A stretch of 64,000 bases of DNA, from assembly GCF_000718095.1 (NCBI RefSeq), contig NZ_JOEI01000025.1, forward strand, positions 1 to 64,000, written 5' to 3'. Positions 43,821 through 52,419 of the stretch are shown piece by piece. Below the pieces are notes generated by a model. It did no database searches, was not told where the DNA came from, and was given only the letters and a program-made list of their open reading frames with translations. Position 1 is the first letter of the stretch. Every line of letters begins with the position of its first letter. The DNA comes from Streptomyces scopuliridis RB72. GTDB lineage: Bacteria; Actinomycetota; Actinomycetes; Streptomycetales; Streptomycetaceae. The translations under genes were made by a program, and so were the position numbers.

Positions 43821-45104
43821 ATGGGAGAGACAAGTGAGCAGGCCGGTGGGACCGATCGGGCCGATCGGGTCCATGAGGCCGAGCAGGACGGCGAGAAGCT
43901 CCATGCGGCCGGACCGGACGGCGAGGACGTCCATGCGGCCGGACCGGACGGCGAGAAGACCGCACAGGCAGCGCGGCGGCGCAGGCTGGCCGCGTGGTGG
44001 GCGTCGGAGCGCGTGATGGTCCGCGCGCCGATGGACCGGCCGATGGGCGAACGGCTGGCCGCCCTGGCGGCGGACGCGGGGTCCGTGTACGACGTGGACG
44101 AACAGCCGGACCTGTACGGCGACGGCATCGTCGCGGAGCTGGAGCGGCGGGTGGCCGCGCTGCTCGGCTTCCCGGCCGCGGTCTTCTTCCCGACGGGCAC
44201 GATGGCGCAGCAGGTGGCGCTGCGCTGCTGGGCGGGGCGTACGGGCAACAGCACGGTGGCGCTGCATCCGCTCGCCCACCCCGAGGTGCACGAGGCCGGC
44301 GCGCTGTCGGTGGTCAGCGGGCTGCGTACGGTCCATCCGACCAAGGAGCCGCGGCTGCCGACCGCCGGGGAGATCCAGGACCTGGCCGAGCCCTTCGGCA
44401 CGCTGATGCTGGAACTGCCGCTGCGCGACGCGGGGTTCGTGCTGCCGTCCTGGGACGAGCTGGTGGCGGCCGTGGACGCGGCGCGGGAGCGGGACGCGGT
44501 GGTGCATGTCGACGGCGCGCGGCTGTGGGAGTGCACCCCGCACTTCGAGCGGCCCCTGGCCGAGATCGCGGGGCTCGCGGACAGCGTGTACGTGTCCTTC
44601 TACAAGTCGCTCAACGGGCTGTCGGGCGCGGTGCTCGCCGGTCCCCCGGAGCTGGTGGAGGAGGCGCGGGTCTGGCGGCACCGCTATGGGGGCCAGGTCT
44701 TCCAGCAGTACCCGGCGGCACTGACGGCCCTCCTGGGCCTGGAGCGCGAACTGCCGAAGCTGCCCTCGTACGTGGCGCACGCGCGCGTGGTGGCCACGGC
44801 GCTGGCCGAGGGCTTCGCGGCGTCCGCCGTGCCGTGGTTCCGCGTACACCCGGAGCCGCCGCACACCCATCAGTTCCAGGTGTGGCTGCCGTACGCACCG
44901 GACGTACTGAACGAGGCGGCGGTGCGGCAGGCGGAGGAGACGAAGACGGCGCTGTTCCGCGTCTGGTCGGCCCCGGCCGCCGGTATTCGCGGGCTCTCCT
45001 TCACGGAGGTCACGGTGGCGGAGCCGGGGCTGGAGTGGACGGCGGAGGAGGTACGGGCGGCGGTCGAGGAGTTCGTGACCAGGGTGCTGGAGGCGCACTC
45101 CTGA
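43821..45104 (+). CDS. PLP-dependent beta-eliminating lyase (threonine aldolase-like)
   Basis: A 427-aa fold-type I PLP enzyme from ATG 43821 (GTG 43803 is in frame upstream). Motifs of the low-specificity threonine aldolase group: the N-terminal MVRAPMDRP, the cofactor-stacking TGTMAQQVAL, VVHVDGARLWE (Asp to pyridine N) and the Schiff-base lysine in VSFYKSLNG. The first 50 residues are an added polar arm containing a tandem HAAGPDGE(D/K) repeat, not part of the fold. It may cleave beta-hydroxy amino acids; substrate unproven. Divergent from the DUF2520 gene. Confidence 0.85.
   Translation: MGETSEQAGGTDRADRVHEAEQDGEKLHAAGPDGEDVHAAGPDGEKTAQAARRRRLAAWWASERVMVRAPMDRPMGERLAALAADAGSVYDVDEQPDLYGDGIVAELERRVAALLGFPAAVFFPTGTMAQQVALRCWAGRTGNSTVALHPLAHPEVHEAGALSVVSGLRTVHPTKEPRLPTAGEIQDLAEPFGTLMLELPLRDAGFVLPSWDELVAAVDAARERDAVVHVDGARLWECTPHFERPLAEIAGLADSVYVSFYKSLNGLSGAVLAGPPELVEEARVWRHRYGGQVFQQYPAALTALLGLERELPKLPSYVAHARVVATALAEGFAASAVPWFRVHPEPPHTHQFQVWLPYAPDVLNEAAVRQAEETKTALFRVWSAPAAGIRGLSFTEVTVAEPGLEWTAEEVRAAVEEFVTRVLEAHS
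43871..43960. repeat. Three 30-bp tandem repeats in the lyase N-terminus
   Basis: Units at 43871-43900, 43901-43930 and 43931-43960 share CCATGCGGCCGGACCGGACG with small changes; units 2 and 3 are nearly identical. Each encodes ten residues of the form HAAGPDGEDV. The period is a multiple of three, so copy changes keep the frame. Confidence 0.85.
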
Positions 45105-45135
45105 GGCTGAGTCCTGAGGGGTGCCCCTCGGAGTT

Positions 45136-45417
45136 CTACGAAGCGCCCGGAGCCGTCGTGCGACCGCCCGACGGTTCCGGGCCGCCCGGCCGCCGGGCGG
45201 GGCGGGTGGCCGACCGCCGGGCCCGCCACATCAGCGCCGTACGGAGGCGGGCCCGCCACGGCGGGCGGGACTCGGGCTCGGTGATCGCGCGGAAGCGCCG
45301 GTACTCCCGGATCGTGCGCAGGGTCTCCCGGTCGTAGCGGCCCGGCGGAGGCGGGGCCCGCTCGCCCCGCCGGGCCGCGCGGTAGCTGTCGAGCATGTGC
45401 TGCTGGATGGCGTCCAT
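45136..45417 (-). CDS. Small basic conserved protein, function unknown
   Basis: A 93-aa protein from ATG 45417. It starts with a helical MDAIQQHMLDSYRAARRGE and is very Arg-rich (RETLRTIREYRRFRAI, RARLRTALMWRARRSATRPARRP), with a Pro/Gly-rich end. No membrane segment. The composition would suit nucleic-acid or membrane-surface binding, but nothing specific can be said. It converges with the lyase gene and is divergent from the ArsR-type gene at 45517. Confidence 0.55.
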   Translation of the reverse strand: MDAIQQHMLDSYRAARRGERAPPPPGRYDRETLRTIREYRRFRAITEPESRPPWRARLRTALMWRARRSATRPARRPGGPEPSGGRTTAPGAS

Positions 45418-45516
45418 GCGCTCACCCTGCTCCCGGCCACGCTCCCCGGTCGTCCCATTTGACGCGGGCCGTCAATCGACGGACCGGTTGTCAGTGGCAG
45501 CGTGCACCATGGCCTC

Positions 45517-46605
45517 ATGAGCGTGTTCATCGACATCACCGGCCTGCCCCGGGAGCGGATCACCTTCGGCCCGTCCCCGCTGGCGGAGCTGGGTGCTGCC
45601 CTGCACACGCTCTCCGAGCCCGCCCACCACGCCCGGCTGCACGGCTGGATCACCACCACCTCCGCCGCGCTCAAACCCGAGCTGGCCGACCGGCTGCACG
45701 AAGCGGACTTCCTGTGGCGGTCGACCCACGCCGACATCCTGCTGCCCGCCGCGCCCCGGGAGACGCTCGCGGAGGAGCTGGACGACCTCGATCTGATGGA
45801 CGACGAGAAGTATGTGGCGGCAGCGCTGGAGATCTCCTGCGCCAGCCAGTACGGCGAGGGTCTGCCCTCGCCGCTCGTCGACGCGGGCGTGCGGCAGCGC
45901 GCGCTGGAGCTGGCGGCGGCCCGCGGTCCCCGACAGGCCGCGTTCGTACGGCAGATGCTGGCCGATCCGCCCGGGGTCAGGGCCTGGATACGGCGGCTGC
46001 TTGAGGACTGCGAGGAGGCGTTCTTCGCGGACACCTGGCGGCGCGTCCGGGTCCAGCTCGCCGCCGACGCCCGGCACAAGACCGAGATGCTGCGCCGCAA
46101 GGGCCTCGCGGAGGCGGTCTCCGCGGTCTCCCCCGCCGTCACGCTGGAGGAGGACGGGCTCCGTACGAGGATCGTGGTGGACAAGCTGAGTGACGGCCGT
46201 ACGGCCGCGACGGGACGGGGGCTGACGTTCCTGCCCACCGCCTTCGGCTGGCCCCATCTGGTGGCGCTGCACACGCCCGGCTGGCAACCGGTCGTGCAGT
46301 ACCCGGTCTCCGCGCGGGAGCTGACGGACGCCACGCCCGTCGACACGGTCAAGCTGCGTCTGGAGGCGGTCGCCCACCCCATGCGGATGCGGCTGTGCCG
46401 GAGCCTGGCCCGCGGCTCGTACTCGACGGGCGAGCTGGCCGATACGTACGGGATCACCGCGCCCGAGGTCTCCCGGCATCTGGCGGTGCTGCGGAAGGCG
46501 GGGCTGCTGACGACCCAGCGGCGCGGGCGCTATGTGCTGCATCAGCTGGATGTCGCCGTGGTGGCCCGGCTCGGGAGCGACTTCCTGGAGGGGTTGCTGC
46601 GCTGA
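45517..46605 (+). CDS. ArsR-type HTH regulator with large N-terminal DUF5937-like domain
   Basis: A 362-aa protein from ATG 45517. The N-terminal 240 residues form a helical domain typical of actinobacterial DUF5937-ArsR proteins (MSVFIDITGLPRERITFGPSPLAELGAAL). The C-terminal winged helix reads RLEAVAHPMRMRLCRSLARGSYSTGELADTYGITAPEVSRHLAVLRKAGLL, a clean ArsR HTH. No metal-binding Cys pair is evident, so the signal is probably organic or a protein. It converges with the truncated TmrB-like frame, the likely debris of a rearrangement. Confidence 0.85.
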   Translation: MSVFIDITGLPRERITFGPSPLAELGAALHTLSEPAHHARLHGWITTTSAALKPELADRLHEADFLWRSTHADILLPAAPRETLAEELDDLDLMDDEKYVAAALEISCASQYGEGLPSPLVDAGVRQRALELAAARGPRQAAFVRQMLADPPGVRAWIRRLLEDCEEAFFADTWRRVRVQLAADARHKTEMLRRKGLAEAVSAVSPAVTLEEDGLRTRIVVDKLSDGRTAATGRGLTFLPTAFGWPHLVALHTPGWQPVVQYPVSARELTDATPVDTVKLRLEAVAHPMRMRLCRSLARGSYSTGELADTYGITAPEVSRHLAVLRKAGLLTTQRRGRYVLHQLDVAVVARLGSDFLEGLLR

Positions 46606-46872
46606 CGCCGCAAAGCCGGCGTCCACGAGCGTCATCGGGGCGATGACGGTGCCCTGATGCCGGCGCAGGACCAGATCGAGGACCTCGTACACGCCCTGCC
46701 GCCAGGCCGGCAGATCCTGGAAATCGCCCCGCAGCGCGGCGGGCATCATGCGGTGCAGGCCGAACCCGGCGTGCTCGGGGTCGCAGACGACGCTGCCCGG
46801 CAGCCGCCGGTGGAGTTCGTACGCGGTCTGGGTCTTGCCGCCCCCGAAGGGGCCATTGATCCACAGCAGCAC
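46606..46872 (-). pseudogene. Truncated TmrB-like P-loop protein (tunicamycin-resistance family)
   Basis: GTG 46872 begins MLLWINGPFGGGKTQTAYEL, with Walker A GPFGGGKT (7-14), and continues through LHRRLPGSVVCDPEHAGFGLHRMMP and GTVIAPMTLVDAGF. This is the first half of a TmrB-like ATP-binding protein, usually about 180-200 aa. Similarity stops near 46612, where the convergent ArsR-type gene ends. The frame stays open to 45472 but only as antisense of that gene, with no family resemblance. It lies 5 nt after the response-regulator stop, so it is still transcribed with it. Intact TmrB confers tunicamycin resistance in Bacillus; this copy lacks its C-terminal half. Confidence 0.65.
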
Positions 46873-46877
46873 GCGGC

Positions 46878-47552
46878 TCAGACCGCCCCGCCGCCGCCTG
46901 CCCGCACCAGTCCCGTCTCGTAGGCGAGGACGACCACCTGCACGCGGTCGCGCAGTCCGAGCTTGGTGAGGATCCGGCCGACATGCGTCTTCACCGTCGC
47001 CTCGGAGAGCACCAGCCGGCCGGCGATCTCGCCGTTCGACAGCCCCTGCGCGACCAGCAGCATGACCTCGCGCTCGCGGTCGGTCAGCCGGTCCAGCTCC
47101 TTGTGCCGCGGCTTGTTCGCGCTGGGCAGCATCGGCGAGAAGCGGTCCAGCAGCCGCCGGGTCGTGGACGGGGCGACGACGGCGTCGCCGCTGTGCACCG
47201 AGCGGATCGCGCTGAGCAGCTCGCCCGGCGGCACGTCCTTCAGCATGAATCCGCTCGCCCCGGCCTTGAGCCCGGAGAACGCGTACTCGTCCAGGTCGAA
47301 GGTGGTGAGGATGAGCACCTTCGGAGCGTCGGGCTCCGCGCAGATCCGGCGGGTCGCCTCGACGCCGTCCAGCCGGGGCATACGGACGTCCATCAGGACG
47401 ACGTCCACGGCGGTGGAGCGGAGATTCTCGATCGCCTCCGCGCCGTCCCCGGCCTCCGCGACGACCTCCATGTCGGGCTGCGCGGCCAGCACCATACGGA
47501 ATCCGGTGCGCAGCAGCACCTGGTCGTCGACGAGCATGACGCGGATCGACAT
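46878..47552 (-). CDS. NarL/LuxR-family response regulator
   Basis: A 224-aa regulator. Receiver domain with D9-D10, phospho-acceptor D55 in VVLMDVRMPRLDG, and the Lys in GFMLKDVPP. The C-terminal LuxR-type HTH has LTDREREVMLLVAQGLSNGEIAGRLVLSEATVKTHVGRIL. ATG 47552. It follows the sensor kinase gene on the same strand with a 132-nt gap holding a 23-bp tandem repeat. The output genes are unknown; the truncated TmrB-like frame follows directly. Confidence 0.93.
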   Translation of the reverse strand: MSIRVMLVDDQVLLRTGFRMVLAAQPDMEVVAEAGDGAEAIENLRSTAVDVVLMDVRMPRLDGVEATRRICAEPDAPKVLILTTFDLDEYAFSGLKAGASGFMLKDVPPGELLSAIRSVHSGDAVVAPSTTRRLLDRFSPMLPSANKPRHKELDRLTDREREVMLLVAQGLSNGEIAGRLVLSEATVKTHVGRILTKLGLRDRVQVVVLAYETGLVRAGGGGAV

Positions 47553-47571
47553 CTGCGGGGTCCTTGTCCGA

Positions 47572-47617
47572 TAGGGGGAGTGGCGGGCCTGTTGTAGGGG
47601 GAGTGGCGGGCCTGTTG
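47572..47617. repeat. Perfect 23-bp tandem duplication between kinase and regulator genes
   Basis: TAGGGGGAGTGGCGGGCCTG plus TTG occurs at 47572-47594 and again, identically, at 47595-47617, followed by a partial third unit. It sits 19 bp upstream of the response-regulator start, so it forms part of that gene's leader or promoter. Confidence 0.85.
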
Positions 47618-47684
47618 GGGAGTGGGGCGCGGATAGCGGGAGGTGGCGGACGCCGGTACGCCTCGGTGCGCGGGCCGGCGCGCC

Positions 47685-48872
47685 TCAGATCGCGGGTTTC
47701 AGCGGCAGCAGCGCGCTGATCCGGAAGCCGCCGCCGGGGCGCGGCCCGGCGTCCAGTGTGCCGCCGACCATACCGACCCGCTCCCGCATGCCGATGAGCC
47801 CATGACCGCGCCCGTCGGCCCCGCCGTCCTCGTACAGCTCATGGGCCGCCCCCCGCCCGTCGTCCTCGACCAGCAGCCCGAGCCCGTCGTCGAAATAGAC
47901 CAGACGCACACTGGCGCCCACATCGGGTCCGCCGTGCTTACGGCTGTTGGTGAGGGCTTCCTGCACGATGCGGTAAGCGGTCAGCTCCACCCCGCTGGGC
48001 AGCGGGCGCGGGGTGCCCTCGATGCGGAAGTCCACGGTCAGCCCGGCGCCCCGCACCTTCTCGACCAGATCCTCGATCTGTCCGACATCGGGCTGCGGCA
48101 CGTACTCGCCGCTCTCCTTGGCGTCACCGGTCCGCAGCACGCCCAGCAGTCTGCGCATCTCGGCGAGCGCCTGCCTGCCGGTGCTCGAAATGGTCTCCAG
48201 GGCCTGTTTGGCCTGGTCGGGCGCGGCGTCCAGCACATAGGCGGCGCCGTCCGCCTGGACGACCATCACCGAGACGTTGTGGGCGACGACATCGTGCAGC
48301 TCACGGGCGATCCTGGCCCGCTCGGCGGCGACCGCCACCTTGGCCTGCGCCTCGCGCTCCTTCTCCAGCCGGGTGGCGCGCTCCTCCAGCTGGTCGAAGT
48401 AGGCGCGGCGGGTACGGACGGAGTCGCCGAGCACCCAGGCGAGGGCGAACGGCACGCTCAGGACGATGGCGACGGCGACCCGGCTCGCGGTGCCGATGCC
48501 CTCCTCGGGCCAGCGCAGCTGCGACAGCGGGGAGGCGAGCAGCCCGCCGGCCAGCGCGAGCCGGGAGGCCCAGCGCGGCCCGCCCTGCGCGGCGACGGTG
48601 TAGATGATCACCAGCATCGCGAAGTCGGCCGGGTTGGACTGCACATCCAGGGCGAGCTGGGCGAGGCCCAGGGCCAGCATGAGCAGCAGCACCTTCTCGG
48701 GCGCGCGGCGGCGCAGCGCGACGGAGAGGCTCAGCAGCAGGACCAGCGGGATGGCCGCCACACCCTGGTTCTCCTGGACCACCCACAACAGGGAAAGCCC
48801 GAAGAGCAGGACAGCCCAGAAGCTGTCGACGCCCGTCGGGTGTCCGCGGAGAAAGTCGTAGAAGCGCTGCAC
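47685..48872 (-). CDS. Sensor histidine kinase (HisKA_3, NarL-partner type)
   Basis: A 395-aa membrane kinase. Four or five N-terminal hydrophobic segments (about 15-150) form the sensor. The dimerisation/phosphotransfer helix carries [21 protein letters not shown] with H193. The HATPase domain shows NSRKHGG-type N box, VEDDGRG and [16 protein letters not shown]. It pairs with the NarL-type regulator downstream. The signal is not evident, since there is no large extracytoplasmic loop. Divergent from the MidA-like gene. Confidence 0.93.
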   Translation of the reverse strand: MQRFYDFLRGHPTGVDSFWAVLLFGLSLLWVVQENQGVAAIPLVLLLSLSVALRRRAPEKVLLLMLALGLAQLALDVQSNPADFAMLVIIYTVAAQGGPRWASRLALAGGLLASPLSQLRWPEEGIGTASRVAVAIVLSVPFALAWVLGDSVRTRRAYFDQLEERATRLEKEREAQAKVAVAAERARIARELHDVVAHNVSVMVVQADGAAYVLDAAPDQAKQALETISSTGRQALAEMRRLLGVLRTGDAKESGEYVPQPDVGQIEDLVEKVRGAGLTVDFRIEGTPRPLPSGVELTAYRIVQEALTNSRKHGGPDVGASVRLVYFDDGLGLLVEDDGRGAAHELYEDGGADGRGHGLIGMRERVGMVGGTLDAGPRPGGGFRISALLPLKPAI

Positions 48873-48968
48873 GTAACCCAGCGTAGTGAGGCGGAAAAGG
48901 GGGACGGGTCAACCGGAGGGCCGATCCGGTCGGCGGAATCGTACTCCCCAAGGTGGAGACTTGACGCC

Positions 48969-50021
48969 GTGACGGATGAGACGTGTAAGTCGCCCGGGGT
49001 TCCGGGTATGCCGCGAGGGGCGGCGGACGGCCGGTGCGACACCGGTCCGCGCCGGTGGCGTACGGCCGCGGAGCGCGCGCTGTACGGCCCAGGTGGCTTC
49101 TATCTGCGCCCCGAGGGACCGGCCGGGCATTTCCGTACGTCGGTCCACGCCTCCCCGCTCTTCGCCGCCGCCGTCGCCCGGCTGCTGGCCGACACCGCCG
49201 AGCGGCTGGGCACGGACGAAGTGGCGTTCGTCGATATCGGCGCGGGCCGCGGCGAGCTGCTATCCGGAATCCTGGCCGCGGTCCCGGACGGGCTCGCGGT
49301 GCGGCCGTACGGGGTCGAGCGCGCGCCGCGCCCTGCGGGCCTGGATCCCCGTATCGCGTGGGGTACGGAGCCGCCGGCCGGGGTCGGCGGGCTGCTCTTC
49401 GCGAACGAATGGCTCGACAACGTCCCGGTCGACATCGCGGAGACCGGCCCCGACGGGGTCGTACGGTACGTGCTCGTCCGGCCGGACGGCTCCGAGGAGC
49501 CGGGCGACCCGGTCGAGGGGCCCGACGCCGAGTGGCTCGCCCGCTGGTGGCCGCCGGCCGGCCCCGGCACCCGCGCGGAGATCGGCCGGCCGCGCGACGA
49601 GGCGTGGGCGGCGGCCGTCGCCACCCTGGAGCGGGGTCTCGCGGTCGCGGTCGACTACGCGCATGTACGGGGCGCCCGGCCGCCCTTCGGCACCCTGACC
49701 GGCTTCCGGGCGGGCCGGGAGGTGCCTCCCGTACCGGACGGCAGCAGCGATCTCACGGCCCATGTGGCGCTGGACGCCTGCGCCTTGCCCGGCGCGGAGC
49801 TGCTGAGCCAGCGCGAGGCCCTGCACCGGCTGGGGGTGAGCGGCGCACGGCCGCCGCTGTCCCTCGCCACCACGGATCCGGCGGCGTACGTACGGGCGCT
49901 CGCGGCGGCCGGGGAGGCGGCGGAGCTGACGGCCCGGGGCGGCCTGGGGGACTTCGGCTGGCTCGTGCAGCCCGTGGGCCTCGGAGGCACGAGCGGCGCT
50001 CTGAGAGACTGTCGCCCATGA
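48969..50021 (+). CDS. MidA/NDUFAF7-family SAM-dependent methyltransferase
   Basis: A 350-aa protein from GTG 48969 with the DUF185 architecture: N-terminal [37 protein letters not shown] motif [16 protein letters not shown], and the [14 protein letters not shown] loop typical of this family. Human NDUFAF7 of this family methylates an arginine of NDUFS2, the complex I subunit homologous to NuoD. Here the stop codon overlaps the nuoD start (ATGA), so enzyme and substrate homologue are coupled. I infer a role in modifying or assembling this NuoD; not shown experimentally here. Confidence 0.85.
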   Translation: MTDETCKSPGVPGMPRGAADGRCDTGPRRWRTAAERALYGPGGFYLRPEGPAGHFRTSVHASPLFAAAVARLLADTAERLGTDEVAFVDIGAGRGELLSGILAAVPDGLAVRPYGVERAPRPAGLDPRIAWGTEPPAGVGGLLFANEWLDNVPVDIAETGPDGVVRYVLVRPDGSEEPGDPVEGPDAEWLARWWPPAGPGTRAEIGRPRDEAWAAAVATLERGLAVAVDYAHVRGARPPFGTLTGFRAGREVPPVPDGSSDLTAHVALDACALPGAELLSQREALHRLGVSGARPPLSLATTDPAAYVRALAAAGEAAELTARGGLGDFGWLVQPVGLGGTSGALRDCRP

Positions 50022-51169
50022 CGGAGACCACCCGGACGACGGTCGGTATCGGCGGCGCGGCGGAGAGCACGGACATGGTGCTCAATATCGGCCCGCAGCA
50101 CCCCTCCACCCACGGGGTGCTCCGGCTCCGTCTCGTGCTCGATGGCGAGGTGATCCAGCAGGCGGAGCCGGTCATCGGCTATATGCACCGGGGCGCGGAG
50201 AAGCTCTTCGAGGCGCGCGACTACCGGCAGGTCCTGGTCCTCGCCAACCGCCACGACTGGCTCTCGGCGTTCTCCAACGAGCTGGGCGTGGTGCTGGCCG
50301 TCGAGCGGATGCTCGGCATGGAGGTGCCCGAGCGCGCCGTATGGACCAGAACGCTGCTCGCCGAGCTGAACCGGGTGCTCAACCATCTGATGTTCCTCGG
50401 CTCGTACCCCCTCGAACTGGGCGGTATCACCCCGGTGTTCTACGCGTTCCGGGAGCGCGAGGAGCTCCAGGCCGTGATGGAGGAGATCTCCGGCGGCCGG
50501 ATGCACTACATGTTCAACCAGGTCGGCGGCCTCAAGGCGGACCTTCCCGCGGGCTGGCAGGGGCGCGCCAGGGCCGCGATCGCGTCGGTGCGCTCGCGGA
50601 TGGACGTGTACGACCGGCTGGTCCTCGGCAACGAGATCTTCCGGGGCCGTACCCGCGGGGTCGGGGTGCTGTCGCGGGAGGCGGTCCACGCGTACGGGGT
50701 GTCCGGGCCGATCGCCCGTGCCTCGGGGGTCGACTTCGACCTGCGCCGCGACGAGCCGTATCTCGCGTACGGCGAACTGCGCGACACGCTCACGGTCGTG
50801 ACCCGCGAGGAGGGCGACTGCCTGGCGCGGTTCGAATGCCTGCTGGAGCAGACGCACAACGCGCTGGCCCTGGCGGACGCCTGTCTGGACCGGATCGCGG
50901 AGCTGCCTCCCGGGCCGATCAACCAGCGGCTGCCCAAGGTGCTGAAGGCGCCCGAGGGGCATACGTACGCGTGGACCGAGAACCCTCTCGGCATCAACGG
51001 CTACTACCTGGTGTCGAAGGGCGAGAAGACGCCGTACCGGCTGAAGCTGCGCTCGGCCTCGTTCAACAACATCCAGGCGCTGACGGAGCTGCTGCCCGGG
51101 ACGCAGGTCGCCGACATGGTGGCGATCCTGGGCTCGCTGTTCTTCGTCGTCGGTGACATCGACAAGTAG
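50018..51169 (+). CDS. nuoD: NADH-quinone oxidoreductase subunit D, second copy
   Basis: Homologue of the 49-kDa subunit of complex I, which shapes the quinone site. The 383-aa protein contains [45 protein letters not shown] and a final [11 protein letters not shown], the family hallmarks. It is shorter than NuoD of the main nuo operon, usually about 440 aa in actinomycetes. No other nuo genes flank it, so it is an orphan NuoD2. The HRG motif that is arginine-methylated in mammalian NDUFS2 is present, matching the adjoining methyltransferase gene. Confidence 0.92.
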   Translation: MTETTRTTVGIGGAAESTDMVLNIGPQHPSTHGVLRLRLVLDGEVIQQAEPVIGYMHRGAEKLFEARDYRQVLVLANRHDWLSAFSNELGVVLAVERMLGMEVPERAVWTRTLLAELNRVLNHLMFLGSYPLELGGITPVFYAFREREELQAVMEEISGGRMHYMFNQVGGLKADLPAGWQGRARAAIASVRSRMDVYDRLVLGNEIFRGRTRGVGVLSREAVHAYGVSGPIARASGVDFDLRRDEPYLAYGELRDTLTVVTREEGDCLARFECLLEQTHNALALADACLDRIAELPPGPINQRLPKVLKAPEGHTYAWTENPLGINGYYLVSKGEKTPYRLKLRSASFNNIQALTELLPGTQVADMVAILGSLFFVVGDIDK

Positions 51170-51225
51170 CGGGCGCCGGGCGGCCGTTCGCGATCAGCGT
51201 CTGATCACATCGACAACCGCCCGCG

Positions 51226-52266
51226 TCAGCCGCTGACCGCGTTGCGCAGCTCGCCCAGTTCGAGCGGCTCGGTCTCGTCGTGCGCGGTCAGATCGATGAC
51301 CTGACCGATACCGCGCTCCTCGGCCCTGCGCCGCTCGGCGAGAGCCTCCTCGCCCACCACATCCGCGAGGTCCTCGCGCTCGACGCGCGCCAGTTCGGCG
51401 GCCGGTGCGGGCTCCTCGGTGTCGTCCGCGTCCGCCTTCTTGAGTCCGCCGCGCGCGTTCTGCGCGGCGGCCTGCGCGCCGAAGAAGTCGAAGCCGCCCT
51501 CGGGCCGCCGCGCGGAGCGGCCCCGCGGGGCGTACGGGACGATCGCGGACGCCGTGGGGACGCGCGTGGCGGGGAGGGCGGACGACGGGCGGCTGTGCTG
51601 CTCAGCCCCGGCGGCCGCCGCGTGCTTCCCCCGCGACTCCCCCGCCTCCGTGGCCCGCTCCGCGAGATCGCGCGCGCGGGCCGCCTCGACCGTACGCTTC
51701 GCCTGCTGGACCGCGGCGTTGCGCGGCAGTTCGTCCAGGGCCCGCGCGGCGCTGACATACGCCGCCGTGGTGGGCGTGCTGCCCCCGGCGGGCAGCGCCT
51801 TGGGCTCGGCCGCCGCCTCCAGGGCGAGCTGACGCCGTCCCTCCAGCGCGGTGGCGCGCTCGGTCTCCGCGGTGGCGTACCGGCGCAGCAGCGCGGCGTG
51901 TTCACCGCGCAGCCCGGCCAGCTCGATCCGCTTGGCGCGCAGCTTGGCATCGAGCTTGAGGCGCAGCTCGCGCGACTCCTCGACGTCGGCTTCCAGTTCC
52001 GCGATGCGCTCCTCGGCCTTCCAGCCGTCGCTCTCCCGCGCGCGCGTCAGCTCGGCGACCCGGCGCCCGGCGCCGCGGTCCCAGCTGCGCATGAAGACCG
52101 CGCCGGTGACCGCCGCCGCGGCCGTCACCGCGACCAGCCCGCGGAGCACCACGGGCTCGGCGAGGAACCAGGCGCCCGCGGCACAGAGAACCGCGGCTCC
52201 GGCGACCGCCGTCGGCGGCAGAAGCTTGTGGAGGGGTGGGGAATGGCGGTGGCGTCCACGTGGCAT
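51226..52266 (-). CDS. Membrane-anchored coiled-coil protein, function unknown
   Basis: A 346-aa protein from ATG 52266. Two N-terminal membrane segments (AVAGAAVLCAAGAWFLAEPVV and VAVTAAAAVTGAVF, about 19-60) precede a long charged coiled coil at about 68-160 (WKAEERIAELEADVEESRELRLKLDAKLRAKRIELAGL). An Ala/Glu/Arg-rich, probably disordered cytoplasmic region follows. This is the plan of membrane-tethered scaffold or cell-division-associated proteins, though I recognise no characterised homologue. It converges with nuoD over a 56-nt gap. Confidence 0.72.
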   Translation of the reverse strand: MPRGRHRHSPPLHKLLPPTAVAGAAVLCAAGAWFLAEPVVLRGLVAVTAAAAVTGAVFMRSWDRGAGRRVAELTRARESDGWKAEERIAELEADVEESRELRLKLDAKLRAKRIELAGLRGEHAALLRRYATAETERATALEGRRQLALEAAAEPKALPAGGSTPTTAAYVSAARALDELPRNAAVQQAKRTVEAARARDLAERATEAGESRGKHAAAAGAEQHSRPSSALPATRVPTASAIVPYAPRGRSARRPEGGFDFFGAQAAAQNARGGLKKADADDTEEPAPAAELARVEREDLADVVGEEALAERRRAEERGIGQVIDLTAHDETEPLELGELRNAVSG

Positions 52267-52419
52267 GGCCTGAAATTTACCGTGCGTGGAGACCGAATGG
52301 GGGGCCGGTCGGACAATCTTTCTCGGCCCGTTGCCGGCCCTCCTCCCCTTCCACTCCTGTTTCCTCTACAGAACTCCGTTTTGCCTGGCGCCGGTTACCG
52401 CGCCGACACCGTCGGGCCG

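Noticed and set aside
45472..46605. Continuation of the TmrB-like frame to give a 466-residue protein
   Set aside because: Similarity ends near 46612 and the rest is exactly antisense to a well-formed ArsR-type gene.
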